A stretch of 63,072 nt of DNA from Kiritimatiellia bacterium (GCA_017405115.1 JAFRBA010000045.1:1-63072), one strand, 5' to 3'; shown: positions 24,470 to 31,722, counted from the stretch's first letter. Numbers and translations are program-made. Notes: generated by a model from the sequence alone, not told the origin.

Positions 24470-25257
24470 AGCGCACGATTGCGATATTCGCCATGATTGC
24501 GCTTTCGGCCGTTGCCGATGACGCGCCCCTTCTCGGCGCGTCCAACGAGCGGACGAACATCGTTTCCAACATCGCAACCGTGAAGCAGTGGAAGAGGCAG
24601 TGCGTGTTTGTTGGAGCGGATGGCAAGCTTCTGGACGAGTCTGGGCAGCTTGTCGCCTACGCAGATGAGATCGGCAGACAGAACCGGGCGCGTGACGTGC
24701 AGCAGGTTGTCGAGGCTGCGCATGACGGCATGACCAATTCGCTTCATCGCGTCTATGCCATGACGAACAGCATTCCCGAACGCTGCATTACGCTTCGTTT
24801 TTCCATGAAGCCGTCCGTCCAGCGTCAAAACTTCTTCGCCTACGTCGTGGAAGAGACGAGCGACGGCACGAATGACGTTGCTCGGTATTACTTCTCGCAC
24901 GTCCTTGACATACCGCCGAAGATGCAGCGCAGATACAGGAACGGCGAAAGCACGGTGTATGTCGATGGCGAATGGCTGAACTACACGACCAACGGCGTTG
25001 CCGTAACGGACGCGCAGGGCGTGACGTGGAACGGATGCAACGACATTCGCTTTGTCCGTCCGTCATGGGCGATTGGCTATCCCGTGCGCCCCAACAGGCA
25101 TTGCACGATCGGGCATCCCGTGAGCGGGCTTGACTTCGCAGGCGCGATGGTGTTTGTGGACGGTAGGCCGACGTTGACCGGCTACGTCACGAACGGGACG
25201 GCGCGCGCCTATTTCGACAACGGCATCTACAAGGGAACGGAGGACATCGAGGAATGA
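24466..25257 (+). CDS. Exported phage protein, 263 aa
   Basis: A signal peptide (KRTIAIFAMIALSAVADD) is followed by a mixed alpha/beta domain and a Tyr/Gly/Asn-rich C-terminus. No family is recognised. Overlaps of 4 bases at both ends show that it is coupled with its neighbours. Confidence 0.7.
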   Translation: MKRTIAIFAMIALSAVADDAPLLGASNERTNIVSNIATVKQWKRQCVFVGADGKLLDESGQLVAYADEIGRQNRARDVQQVVEAAHDGMTNSLHRVYAMTNSIPERCITLRFSMKPSVQRQNFFAYVVEETSDGTNDVARYYFSHVLDIPPKMQRRYRNGESTVYVDGEWLNYTTNGVAVTDAQGVTWNGCNDIRFVRPSWAIGYPVRPNRHCTIGHPVSGLDFAGAMVFVDGRPTLTGYVTNGTARAYFDNGIYKGTEDIEE

Positions 25258-25715
25258 AAAGACTGTTGTTTGTTTTGGCAGTGCTTGTCGCGTTCGCTCT
25301 GTTTGGCATGACAGACAACGAGCGGCAGTATCTTCGGAATCTTGCGCAGCGTCCGCGTTGCGAGGCTCGCAAGATGGTCGTAATCGGCGGCGTGACAAAC
25401 ATCATCGAGATCTGGAGGCGCGGCGAATACGAATGGCAGCAGACGAACGCCGTCCGGCGCATCATCGGTACGGTGCAGACCAACACGTTCGAGCAGCGGC
25501 TGGAGGAGCTGCGGGCGCTTGCCGAACAGTGGCGGGGGACGGCGACGAACACCACGGCCAGGATCGAGCGCGTGACCGCCGCACTCGACGAAAAGCGCGA
25601 CGAGTATGTCCAGAAGCGCGACGCCGCAGCACTGCCGCCGACGAAGGCGCTCTACCAGGCGTTCATCGACGCTATAGACCGCATCAAGGAAAAACTCGAC
25701 GGGGAGGGCAAATGA
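25254..25715 (+). CDS. Exported phage protein with coiled coil, 153 aa
   Basis: The N-terminus (KRLLFVLAVLVAFALFGMT) is a signal peptide or anchor. Most of the rest is helical, with a coiled coil around residues 80-120 (EQRLEELRALAEQWRG, ARIERVTAALDEKRDEYVQ). Such layout (anchor plus long coil) is found in inner-membrane spanins, but it cannot be called one from sequence alone. ATGA overlap with the next gene. Confidence 0.65.
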   Translation: MKRLLFVLAVLVAFALFGMTDNERQYLRNLAQRPRCEARKMVVIGGVTNIIEIWRRGEYEWQQTNAVRRIIGTVQTNTFEQRLEELRALAEQWRGTATNTTARIERVTAALDEKRDEYVQKRDAAALPPTKALYQAFIDAIDRIKEKLDGEGK

Positions 25716-26083
25716 TGTTCGCCATGCTTGCAGTAGCGGCGGTGCTGGTCACGAACCAGCCACCCGTATCCCCCGCCCAGATGACGCCGAAGGATCGGAT
25801 TGAGTGGCGGTCCCGCCGTTCGCGCGAGATGCACGCCGCGCTCCATGTGGACGAGGCGAAGCGCGAGGCGTTCATGTACGAACGACGCAAGCGGACGCTG
25901 AACCGTGCGGCGGCGACCTTCCAGAGCATATCCACAACGTCCAATGAGGTAGTGGCGGTAACGGTGGACTACAGGAGTGGCGACATCCGTGTCGAATTTG
26001 CGGACGGCTATAAGATCATTCAGCGGTACACACCGCCCGAAGCGTCAAAGCCGCCGAAGAAGCAAAGAAGGGAGTCGAAGTAA
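25712..26083 (+). CDS. Exported phage protein, 123 aa
   Basis: A short hydrophobic N-terminus (MMFAMLAVAAVLVTNQP) suggests export. It is followed by a basic helical region and a small beta domain (VVAVTVDYRSGDIRVEFADG). The tail is Lys/Pro-rich. It overlaps both neighbours (ATGA upstream, TAATG downstream). Function unknown. Confidence 0.65.
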   Translation: MMFAMLAVAAVLVTNQPPVSPAQMTPKDRIEWRSRRSREMHAALHVDEAKREAFMYERRKRTLNRAAATFQSISTTSNEVVAVTVDYRSGDIRVEFADGYKIIQRYTPPEASKPPKKQRRESK

Positions 26084-26487
26084 TGTGCATGAGAAATTCA
26101 GAGGAAGGTTGCATCCTGTCGGAGCAGCAGACGGCGTTGAAGAAAGAGGTCGCCGCCCTTGACATTCGCATGACGAAATTGGAGGGCGCGTTCTCCACGA
26201 TGCGATCCGAGACACAGGAGGGCTTCAAGCAGGGCGCGGTAGCCATGCAGGAGATAAACAAGGGCGTGGCGAACCTCGCGCACAACTTCGCGCAACGCTT
26301 CAACAACATCGAAACCACGGTTGTCGCGGAGAAGGTGAAGTGGGGCGAGACCTTGCGCTGGATAGTCAAGGTGTCTGTCAAGGTGTTGCTCGCGGGCGTT
26401 CTCGTCGCGATGGGCATAAACGCAATCGACAGTTTTTTCAAAGGGCTTTCGCACGGCGATGTGCCGTGTGAGAAAACAGAAAGGTAA
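26083..26487 (+). CDS. Coiled-coil plus membrane-helix protein (XhlA/holin-like), 134 aa
   Basis: An N-terminal coiled coil (LSEQQTALKKEVAALDIRMTKL and on) is followed by one membrane helix near the C-terminus (WIVKVSVKVLLAGVLVAMGI). This layout is that of XhlA-type haemolysin/holin accessory proteins of prophages. In a phage cassette after tail genes, a lysis role is plausible. The start shares bases with the upstream stop (TAATG). Confidence 0.6.
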   Translation: MCMRNSEEGCILSEQQTALKKEVAALDIRMTKLEGAFSTMRSETQEGFKQGAVAMQEINKGVANLAHNFAQRFNNIETTVVAEKVKWGETLRWIVKVSVKVLLAGVLVAMGINAIDSFFKGLSHGDVPCEKTER

Positions 26488-26489
26488 AC

Positions 26490-26789
26490 ATGAAAACACT
26501 ACTGAAATGGCTGATAAAGAAGTTCGTCACGAAAGACGCCATCAAAACGGCGATCCATGCGGCGAACAGGCGCATTGCGGAGAAGCCCGCAAGCGAGAGG
26601 ACGCAGCAGATCATGGGGTATGGCGAGGACGCTTCCGTGCTTACTGCCGCCTATCTCAAGGCGTACACGAACGACGGGCGAATCGACGACGGCGAACGCG
26701 CCGAGATCGACGCGCTTTGCGACGCGACGCTGGACAAGTACATTTCGGACTCCGCTCTGGAGGCCGTGGTCGAGGCAATCATCAAGTAA
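26490..26789 (+). CDS. Small helical phage protein, 99 aa
   Basis: A basic N-terminal helix (KTLLKWLIKKFVTKDAIKTA) precedes an acidic helical part with DGRIDDGERAEIDAL, whose D-x-R-x-D-D-G-E pattern resembles an EF-hand-like metal loop. No family is recognised. It lies between the XhlA-like protein and a lipoprotein, with GAAAGGTAAAC before its ATG. Confidence 0.65.
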   Translation: MKTLLKWLIKKFVTKDAIKTAIHAANRRIAEKPASERTQQIMGYGEDASVLTAAYLKAYTNDGRIDDGERAEIDALCDATLDKYISDSALEAVVEAIIK

Positions 26790-26802
26790 GGGAGGTAATA
26801 CA

Positions 26803-27375
26803 ATGTCGAACAAGTCCATCAAGGAGAAGGTCAAGGACAAGGCCAAGGCGACCAAGGAGAAGGTGAAGGCCAAGGCCAAGGGCGCGAAGAGGTGCGCCGT
26901 GCTCGTCCTGATGTGCGGCCTCTGCGTCGCGCTCACGGGCTGCATGGACACCAACCCGGCCAGCCGTGCCACGTCAAACGCAATCGGCGACGTGGAGCCG
27001 GCAGTCAAGGTCGTCGTTGAGAACGCCAGCAGCAACACGATCAGCGTCGTCGTGAAGACAACCTTCGGCGACGGGGCAATCGCATCGGCAGACAGCTCCG
27101 GCTCCACGGAAACGCAGACGGCCACGCCGTCCATGTCCATCCCCGTCAAAATTGACGCCCGGTACAACGACGCGATGGCTGCGGCGTCCACAACGTCAAA
27201 GAGCGTCCTTGACACGCTGACGGACTGGGGGAAGGAGGCCGTCTTGGGCATGATGGCCAGCAAGGCAACCGGGAAGGTTGAAGTGGAGAAGAAGGACGGC
27301 ACAAAGGCCACGGTCGAGTGCAAGGACGGGCAATGCTCCCTCGCCGCTGGCGGCTGCGCGAGCTGCAAGGAGTGA
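26803..27375 (+). CDS. Phage lipoprotein with unusually long basic N-terminus, 190 aa
   Basis: A 30-residue Lys/Ala-rich stretch (NKSIKEKVKDKAKATKEK and on) precedes a hydrophobic segment and a lipobox LTGC near residue 48. The mature part is Ser/Thr/Ala-rich and ends with three Cys (CSLAAGGCASC). The strong ribosome-binding site GGGAGGTAATAC supports the start at 26803. It may be an outer-membrane spanin-like or other envelope protein; this is not proven. It is the last gene of the exported-protein cassette. Confidence 0.7.
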   Translation: MSNKSIKEKVKDKAKATKEKVKAKAKGAKRCAVLVLMCGLCVALTGCMDTNPASRATSNAIGDVEPAVKVVVENASSNTISVVVKTTFGDGAIASADSSGSTETQTATPSMSIPVKIDARYNDAMAAASTTSKSVLDTLTDWGKEAVLGMMASKATGKVEVEKKDGTKATVECKDGQCSLAAGGCASCKE

Positions 27376-27394
27376 CGCCCCGTGACGGCGTTTG

Positions 27395-27403
27395 TGGTAT
27401 AAT
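27395..27403 (+). promoter_or_regulatory. Extended -10 promoter of the small RNA
   Basis: TGGTATAAT is a perfect -10 with TGn extension. No good -35 is visible at 16-18 bases upstream, as expected for an extended -10 promoter. Transcription would begin near 27410. Confidence 0.65.
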
Positions 27404-27409
27404 ATCTGG

Positions 27410-27492
27410 TGATCGCACGGTTTGTTCCGTGTGGTTTTGGTCGTCCCGAAAGGGACACGCCCGCCGGGGGTGGTTCCCCGGTGGGCTTTTTC
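27410..27492 (+). ncRNA. Probable small RNA with three hairpins
   Basis: Directly after the promoter lies an 83-base region without a reading frame that folds into three hairpins. The first is CACGG/CCGTG (27416-27431), the second GTCCC-GAAA-GGGAC (27443-27456), and the third a GC-rich terminator stem followed by T5. Between the first two hairpins TGGTTTTGGTC (27432-27442) is single-stranded. With flanking bases it is perfectly complementary to phage leaders at 27665-27678 (14 bases), 30693-30704 (12) and 11791-11802 (12). I infer a regulatory RNA; the RNA is not proven. Confidence 0.6.
27460..27492 (+). terminator. Rho-independent terminator
   Basis: A 10-bp stem (CCCGCCGGGG with CCCCGGTGGG, one G-U pair) and a short loop are followed by CTTTTTC. 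It ends both the small RNA and read-through from the lipoprotein gene. Confidence 0.85.
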
Positions 27493-27532
27493 ATGCCCGC
27501 AGCCGGGGCGGGTCGCGGGAAATCTCCTAAAT

Positions 27533-27554
27533 CCCCAATAAATACGGGGTTTTT
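27533..27554 (+). terminator. Second weaker terminator-like hairpin
   Basis: CCCC (27533-27536) pairs with GGGG (27546-27549), followed directly by five T. The stem is only 4 bp, so it may be a weak back-up terminator. Confidence 0.4.
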
Positions 27555-27576
27555 GGCCCCTGAAAAAATATTAAAA

Positions 27577-27612
27577 TACCCTATTGCGCAATAGGGTAAA
27601 ATATGATACAAT
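27577..27612 (+). promoter_or_regulatory. Promoter with perfect 22-bp operator palindrome
   Basis: The left arm TACCCTATTGC (27577-27587) is followed directly by its exact inverted complement (27588-27598). The -35 TTGCGC (27584-27589) sits in the palindrome centre and TACAAT (27607-27612) lies 17 bases downstream with a TGA extension. A repressor bound here would block the -35. The promoter reads into the polyvalent-protein gene. Confidence 0.85.
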
Positions 27613-27724
27613 GGTGGTGTTTTCGACGGGGACTGCACAGCCAGCGCGGGCACCCCGGAGGGAGCGACCAAAACCACAACCAAACCAAAACCAAAAGCCG
27701 GAGACGGCAGAACAGGAGCAAACC

Positions 27725-29236
27725 ATGAAGAGACAGACAGTACACACGTTCGCAGCGATAACAGACGAGCTGCGGCCAAAGGCAGTCGCGCAGATCGTGG
27801 AGGCGATCAAGGCGGGCAGCTGGGACGAAACACACGCCATGTACAAGGGCGTGCTGGGGTGGTGCGGGCCGATGGCCCCGGAGAACCGCCCCGCGTTCGT
27901 GGATAAGTTCGGCCCGCTGGCGACCATCGCGCTGGAGCGTGACGCGCTGGCGGAGATCAAGAGGCGCGAGGACTTCTGGAAGAACAGCAAGGCGGCTGGG
28001 TACAGGGCCATTGCCGACAATGCGGAGGCCAACGACCCCGCAGCCTATGAGGTGGGCACGTTCCTCTGGGGCGTCGGGAGCGGCTTGAAGTGCGACCATG
28101 AGGACTTGCGCCGCGAAATCCGCGACCTCGTTGAAGAAGACCGCGAACGCAGCAAGAGCAAGTGCGACCGGGAGCGCAAGCCCCGGCTGTACAGGATCAC
28201 CCGCATCTGGGAGGTCGAGGACATTGAGGCGACGGCTACCACTATCCTGAAAGGATGGAAGCCCGCGCCGGACGAGGAGACGGGAAGCGGATCGGACGAC
28301 GTTTCCGATGAGGAGTACGGCGAGTTCGGATGCAACTACATCCGCCTGACGGACGAGCAGAAGCGGACGTTTTACACTCTCGCCGTTCTCGTCCGGGACG
28401 GCAAGGGCCGCTGGTTCCTGATCGACTCGCAGGGCTACGACTACCCGCGCTACGTCGCGCTGCCGAAGACGTGGCACACGATGTACGGCACTACCGTTGC
28501 AAGCGTGACAGCCGAGATCGAGAAGGAGGAGCGCGAGGCAGCGGAGGCGGCGGCGAAGGAAGCTGCGGAGGCCCGCGCCGCGTATGACGCGAGGTGCGCG
28601 AAGTGGGCGCGGTACATGACCCCGGTTCCGGCAAGCGTCAAGCGCATGAAGTACGGGGCCGATTCCGAATGGCGCAAGTACGGGAAGCGCAACGTGCTGG
28701 CGATGGCAAAGGCGGCTTTCCCGTGGGTGCGCTTCTCCGTGTCGTACTACAAGGGCTGGGGCACGGGTTATATCCTGACATGGAAGAACGGGCCGACGAA
28801 GGAGGAGGTAGAGGCGGCAACAGACTTCGACCTGTTTGAGCCGTGGACGGACACCTTCGACGGCATGACGGACTGCGCCGACATCGTGAACGCGAGGTTT
28901 ACGGACTTCTCCGACAAGTACGGCGGGGTCGGGAACGGGGTGGAGTGCCGCCGCGAGGAGTGCGAGACGGACAGGAACGGCGACCCCTCCGCGCCCGTGA
29001 AGGTCGCCGCGCCCACGCCGGAGGATCGGGGCATAATCTTCGGAGTCGCCGCCCTCGTCTCCGAGAACCGCGAGAAGAACGGCATAGAGATTCGCTTTCC
29101 CTCCCGTCCGGGCGACGACGTGCTGGCGAACCTAAAGGCCCACGGCTGGCGTTGGTCGCGCTTCTCGAAGTGCTGGTACAACCGCAACAGCGAGGAGGCG
29201 CGGGCGTTCGCGGAGGAGATAGCAGCCGCGTCGTGA
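27725..29236 (+). CDS. Polyvalent-protein-like phage accessory protein with LPD29-like domain, 503 aa
   Basis: The N-terminal 200 residues are helical; a charged Ala/Glu coil (about residues 250-290) follows. Residues about 300-395 carry VRFSVSYYKGWGTGYILTW and WTDTFDGMTDC, which I recognise as the LPD29 type of large-polyvalent-protein-associated domain. The C-terminus has the repeat-like NGIEIRFPSRPGDD and HGWRWSRFSKCWYN, common at the end of phage and plasmid polyvalent proteins. These proteins are linked with entry of mobile DNA and anti-defence functions. ATG at 27725 follows CAGGAGC; the leader is about 105 bases and complementary to the small RNA. Confidence 0.65.
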   Translation: MKRQTVHTFAAITDELRPKAVAQIVEAIKAGSWDETHAMYKGVLGWCGPMAPENRPAFVDKFGPLATIALERDALAEIKRREDFWKNSKAAGYRAIADNAEANDPAAYEVGTFLWGVGSGLKCDHEDLRREIRDLVEEDRERSKSKCDRERKPRLYRITRIWEVEDIEATATTILKGWKPAPDEETGSGSDDVSDEEYGEFGCNYIRLTDEQKRTFYTLAVLVRDGKGRWFLIDSQGYDYPRYVALPKTWHTMYGTTVASVTAEIEKEEREAAEAAAKEAAEARAAYDARCAKWARYMTPVPASVKRMKYGADSEWRKYGKRNVLAMAKAAFPWVRFSVSYYKGWGTGYILTWKNGPTKEEVEAATDFDLFEPWTDTFDGMTDCADIVNARFTDFSDKYGGVGNGVECRREECETDRNGDPSAPVKVAAPTPEDRGIIFGVAALVSENREKNGIEIRFPSRPGDDVLANLKAHGWRWSRFSKCWYNRNSEEARAFAEEIAAAS

Positions 29237-29313
29237 ACGACTGCGGCAGGGGGCCGGGGCTGTCATGCCCCGTCCCCTTCCATCCACCCTACAACACGAA
29301 AGGAAATCTGGAC

Positions 29314-29856
29314 ATGAAAGAAGTAGACATCATCCCCGTCAACACGCAGGGCGATTTTGAGGTGCGCAAGCGCGACAGCTTCGACGGCTACGAATACGAG
29401 GGGTCGCCGCTGTTTGGCCCCGCGTCCGACTGCGACTGCATCGAATGGTGCGACGAACGCGGCTATGAATACAGGCATCGCAAATACGTTGCGCTCGTCG
29501 TCCCCAAGTTCTTCCGCGATCTGGAGGAGCGGGCGGACAGGCTCACGGCGGTATTCAAGGAATACGGGCTGGTGCTGCGCTCCGATGTCACCTACCGCGC
29601 ATCCGCCGCGTGGAAAGACCATCCGACGCATTACAGCTATATCGGCGACTTCGGCGGGCGGGCACGGCTGGAGAACGCGAAAGATGGCGAAAGCTGCTCG
29701 GACGCCAAGTGGACAATCGCCAACGGACACCTGCGCGAACTCTTCGGCATGATGACCGCACTCTGGGAGCTGGGGTTTGTCCTGACGTTCGACAAGGACG
29801 GCAAGCACAGGATTTTCAGCACGGAGGAATGGGTCACTATCGACGAGCGCGACTGA
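29314..29856 (+). CDS. Hypothetical phage protein, 180 aa
   Basis: The ATG at 29314 follows GAAAGGAAATC. The protein has a Cys/Asp/Trp cluster (SDCDCIEWCDERGYEYRH), then a helical central region and a C-terminal part with FGMMTALWELGFVL. A short GGGGC-TGTCAT-GCCCC hairpin occurs in the gap upstream. No family is recognised. It belongs to the accessory operon under the palindrome-controlled promoter. Confidence 0.65.
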   Translation: MKEVDIIPVNTQGDFEVRKRDSFDGYEYEGSPLFGPASDCDCIEWCDERGYEYRHRKYVALVVPKFFRDLEERADRLTAVFKEYGLVLRSDVTYRASAAWKDHPTHYSYIGDFGGRARLENAKDGESCSDAKWTIANGHLRELFGMMTALWELGFVLTFDKDGKHRIFSTEEWVTIDERD

Positions 29857-29878
29857 TCCGCAGACAGGAGATACGGCA

Positions 29879-30316
29879 ATGAAAGCTAACGATTGCATCG
29901 CCAGCGAGGGTAAATACTCGCGTGAAAAAATCCACGTCGTGTTCGGGACAGGGTTTACCGACCACGCGGACGTGGGTGCGTCAGAAATGCTCTCGGCACT
30001 AATCCGGGAGACTGGCCGCGTATGCGAGAACTACGCCTCCGACGTTCTGTACTTCATTGAGGACATGAAGCGTTGGGTTGAAGACTCGATCCTCGCTTGG
30101 GACGGCTCCGATGATACGCACCCCATAAACTTCACCTCTTGGCTGGGGCTGCGCAAGAGCGGCGCGAACTGGTTTACCATGCGCGAAGACGAGGAGGACA
30201 CGCACGGCAGAGTGGAGGATTGGAAGCGCGACAGGGACTTCATTGTTCGGCTGGTCTTTCAGGTCTGTTTCGACAGTGGCAGCAAGGTGACGTTCTACCT
30301 TGCCCGGTACGACTGA
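29879..30316 (+). CDS. Hypothetical phage protein, 145 aa
   Basis: A soluble acidic protein with helical N-terminal half and Trp-rich segments (NFTSWLGLRKSGANWF, WVEDSILAWDG). The ATG at 29879 follows CAGGAGATACGGCA. It lies 22 bases after the upstream gene. No function can be assigned. Confidence 0.65.
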   Translation: MKANDCIASEGKYSREKIHVVFGTGFTDHADVGASEMLSALIRETGRVCENYASDVLYFIEDMKRWVEDSILAWDGSDDTHPINFTSWLGLRKSGANWFTMREDEEDTHGRVEDWKRDRDFIVRLVFQVCFDSGSKVTFYLARYD

Positions 30317-30356
30317 CAAAACCTATCACACGGCACAAGACAAAGAGATTCCAACT

Positions 30357-30647
30357 ATGAGAAAGCCAACAGAGAAACGCTACCCGTTCCTACGCTGGGC
30401 CGGGGACTGGTGCAAGGAGACCGGGACGAGCCTTTGCGGCAAGGAGTGGGAGAGCGACGCGGACGAGGACGGCAGCGTTCTCAACGTCGCGATCCGGGTG
30501 CTGGATCAGTCCGGGTTCAGCAGCCGGGAACATTCCGTCACGCTGTATGCCGGGGCCGTCGCGGAGGTGTGCCGCTACATACCGAGGGGGTTCCGCCACG
30601 GGCGCACGGCGCGGTTCGTCCGGGGCGGCGACCTGATGGTTTCGTAA
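30357..30647 (+). CDS. Hypothetical phage protein, 96 aa
   Basis: A small basic alpha/beta protein starting at ATG 30357, downstream of CAAAGAGATTCC. It has two Cys (WCKETGTSLCG) and a C-terminal Arg-rich tail. It is the last gene before the second operator-controlled promoter. No family is recognised. Confidence 0.6.
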   Translation: MRKPTEKRYPFLRWAGDWCKETGTSLCGKEWESDADEDGSVLNVAIRVLDQSGFSSREHSVTLYAGAVAEVCRYIPRGFRHGRTARFVRGGDLMVS

Positions 30648-30650
30648 TAT

Positions 30651-30684
30651 CCCTATTGCGCGATAGTGTATCATGTGGTATACT
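30651..30684 (+). promoter_or_regulatory. Second promoter with a related operator
   Basis: TTGCGC (30656-30661) and TATACT (30679-30684, with TGG extension) are 17 bases apart. CCCTATTGC and GCGATAGTG around the -35 form an imperfect palindrome that keeps seven of nine pairs of the perfect one at 27577. The spacing of operator to promoter is identical, so the same repressor probably controls both. Confidence 0.75.
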
Positions 30685-30727
30685 ACGCACATCCAAAACC
30701 ACACAAAGGAGGCCAGAAGAACGGCAC

Positions 30728-31270
30728 ATGACAAAAGACGAACGAGAGTTCATGCAAACCAAGGGCCGGGGGAAGTCCCCCCGGTCGAAACCCGACGAGC
30801 GGGACAGCCTGTTGGCGGCGCAGCGTGAGTGGGGTCGCGAGGGCTCGCAGAAGCGGTGGGGCGATCATGGCCCGACCAAATGCGTCCGGGCGTTCTCCGC
30901 GACCGTTGACCGATTCCGGGCTCACGTCGCAAGCGAACGCGACCGCGCAGCAGCGGCGACGGAAGCCCTCTCCAACTGGCTGGACGGCCGGGGCGCGGCG
31001 AAAGCCGACGCAAGCCCCGTCACGATCAACGCCGTGCTGACATACCATTGGTACGGCGAGATCGAGAGCGGACGCAAGCGGGTGGAGTACCGCGACATAA
31101 CCGACTACTGGACTGCGCGGCTGTGGGCTGACGGAATGGCGGAGCGCGTAAAGGCGATCCGGTTCTCCAGAGGCTACACGAACACGCGCATGACGTGGGA
31201 GGTGACGCGGATTGTCCGCAACGACGCCGAGAGGGTCTATGAAATCCACCTCGGCAAGAGAATATCGTGA
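30728..31270 (+). CDS. Phage protein with C-terminal ASCH domain, 180 aa
   Basis: The N-terminal 95 residues are charged and helical. The C-terminal 80 residues show the ASCH pattern of phage proteins: LTYHWYGEIESGRKRVEYR, TDYWTARLW, IRFSRGYTNTRMTWEV and a final EIHLGKRI. ASCH domains bind RNA or modified bases in this superfamily. ATG at 30728 lies 15 bases after AAAGGAGG, with the sequence complementary to the small RNA directly before that site. It is the last phage gene before the attachment site. Confidence 0.75.
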   Translation: MTKDEREFMQTKGRGKSPRSKPDERDSLLAAQREWGREGSQKRWGDHGPTKCVRAFSATVDRFRAHVASERDRAAAATEALSNWLDGRGAAKADASPVTINAVLTYHWYGEIESGRKRVEYRDITDYWTARLWADGMAERVKAIRFSRGYTNTRMTWEVTRIVRNDAERVYEIHLGKRIS

Positions 31271-31297
31271 CGCACCTGTTGCGTTGCGGTTTTGGTC

Positions 31298-31332
31298 GCC
31301 ACGGGGCATGGTCGCCCCGTGGCATTTTTTTT
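31298..31332 (+). terminator. Strong rho-independent terminator at the prophage end
   Basis: A perfect 10-bp stem (GCCACGGGGC/GCCCCGTGGC) with loop ATGGTC is followed by ATTTTTTTT. It ends the last phage operon and keeps phage transcripts out of the host tRNA region. Confidence 0.95.
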
Positions 31333-31576
31333 GCAAAAATTTCTGCAAAATTTTTTCAGAATTTTCGCGCCGGGCGCATCAGGCGGCTTGCGCGAGGCAA
31401 TCCGCGCCGCCGGGAGGCGGTAGGCAGGGCGGCTTCGGGCAGGGCTTTCAGGCGTGAAAACTGTGGGATAGTTTGTGGGATAATTGAAAGGGTATCATAC
31501 CATATCATAACCTATCCGCAAAAAACGAAGAATCACGCGCAACCCCTTATTTTACGGCGTTTCCCGCGTGTTTCAT
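31333..31576. other. Non-coding phage-end region with short repeats (attachment arm candidate)
   Basis: No gene is visible in these 244 bases. It holds a direct repeat GTGGGATA (in CTGTGGGATAGTTTGTGGGATA, about 31,461-31,482), a short palindrome GGTATCATACC near 31,490, and AT-rich runs. Next to a tRNA used as attachment site, repeated short motifs may be integrase arm or accessory-factor sites. This is inference; the integrase is outside the window. Confidence 0.4.
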
Positions 31577-31653
31577 TGGTGCGACTGACTGGGATCGAAC
31601 CAGCAACCTTCGGCTTCGGAGGCCAACGCTCTATCCAATTGAGCTACAGTCGC
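31577..31653 (-). tRNA. tRNA-Arg (anticodon CCG), CCA encoded
   Basis: The minus strand gives a complete cloverleaf. GCGACTG pairs with CAGTCGC in the acceptor stem; GCTC..GAGC forms the D stem. The anticodon stem TTGGC/GCCGA encloses CTCCGAA with anticodon CCG, and the T arm has the GGTTCGATCCC loop. The discriminator A and CCA are encoded. The 3' end faces the phage, the usual orientation for integration into a tRNA 3' end, so the attR core likely lies at about 31,577-31,615. Confidence 0.95.
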
Positions 31654-31692
31654 AGCGCATCCCCGACCGCGGGGACGTCGAATTAGGGCGAT

Positions 31693-31722
31693 ATTATACC
31701 ACTCTCCCCGCGACACTGTCAA
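31693..31722 (-). promoter_or_regulatory. Promoter of tRNA-Arg
   Basis: On the minus strand TTGACA (31722-31717) and TATAAT (31698-31693) are 18 bases apart with a TGG extended -10. Transcription would begin near 31,686, about 33 bases before the mature tRNA. Confidence 0.85.

Larger units (their letters stand above)
1..31590. mobile_element. Right-hand part of an integrated tailed prophage (siphovirus-like)
   Basis: Genes run early functions, terminase, portal, scaffold, capsid, connectors, tail tube, tape measure, fibres, then accessory genes, which is the usual tailed-phage order. A long tape measure gene with no sheath or baseplate genes suggests a siphovirus. The right boundary is placed at the 3' end of a tRNA-Arg gene because phage genes and a terminator stop just before it and bacterial genes on the other strand begin just after it. 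The left end, integrase and lysogeny repressor are outside the window. The exact crossover base cannot be fixed without the left junction. Confidence 0.9.

Noticed and set aside
31267..31686. An open frame across the tRNA region with a LTGIEPATFGFGG-like stretch
   Set aside because: This peptide is the well-known artefact of translating the complement of a tRNA gene; there is no ribosome-binding site and the region is non-coding.
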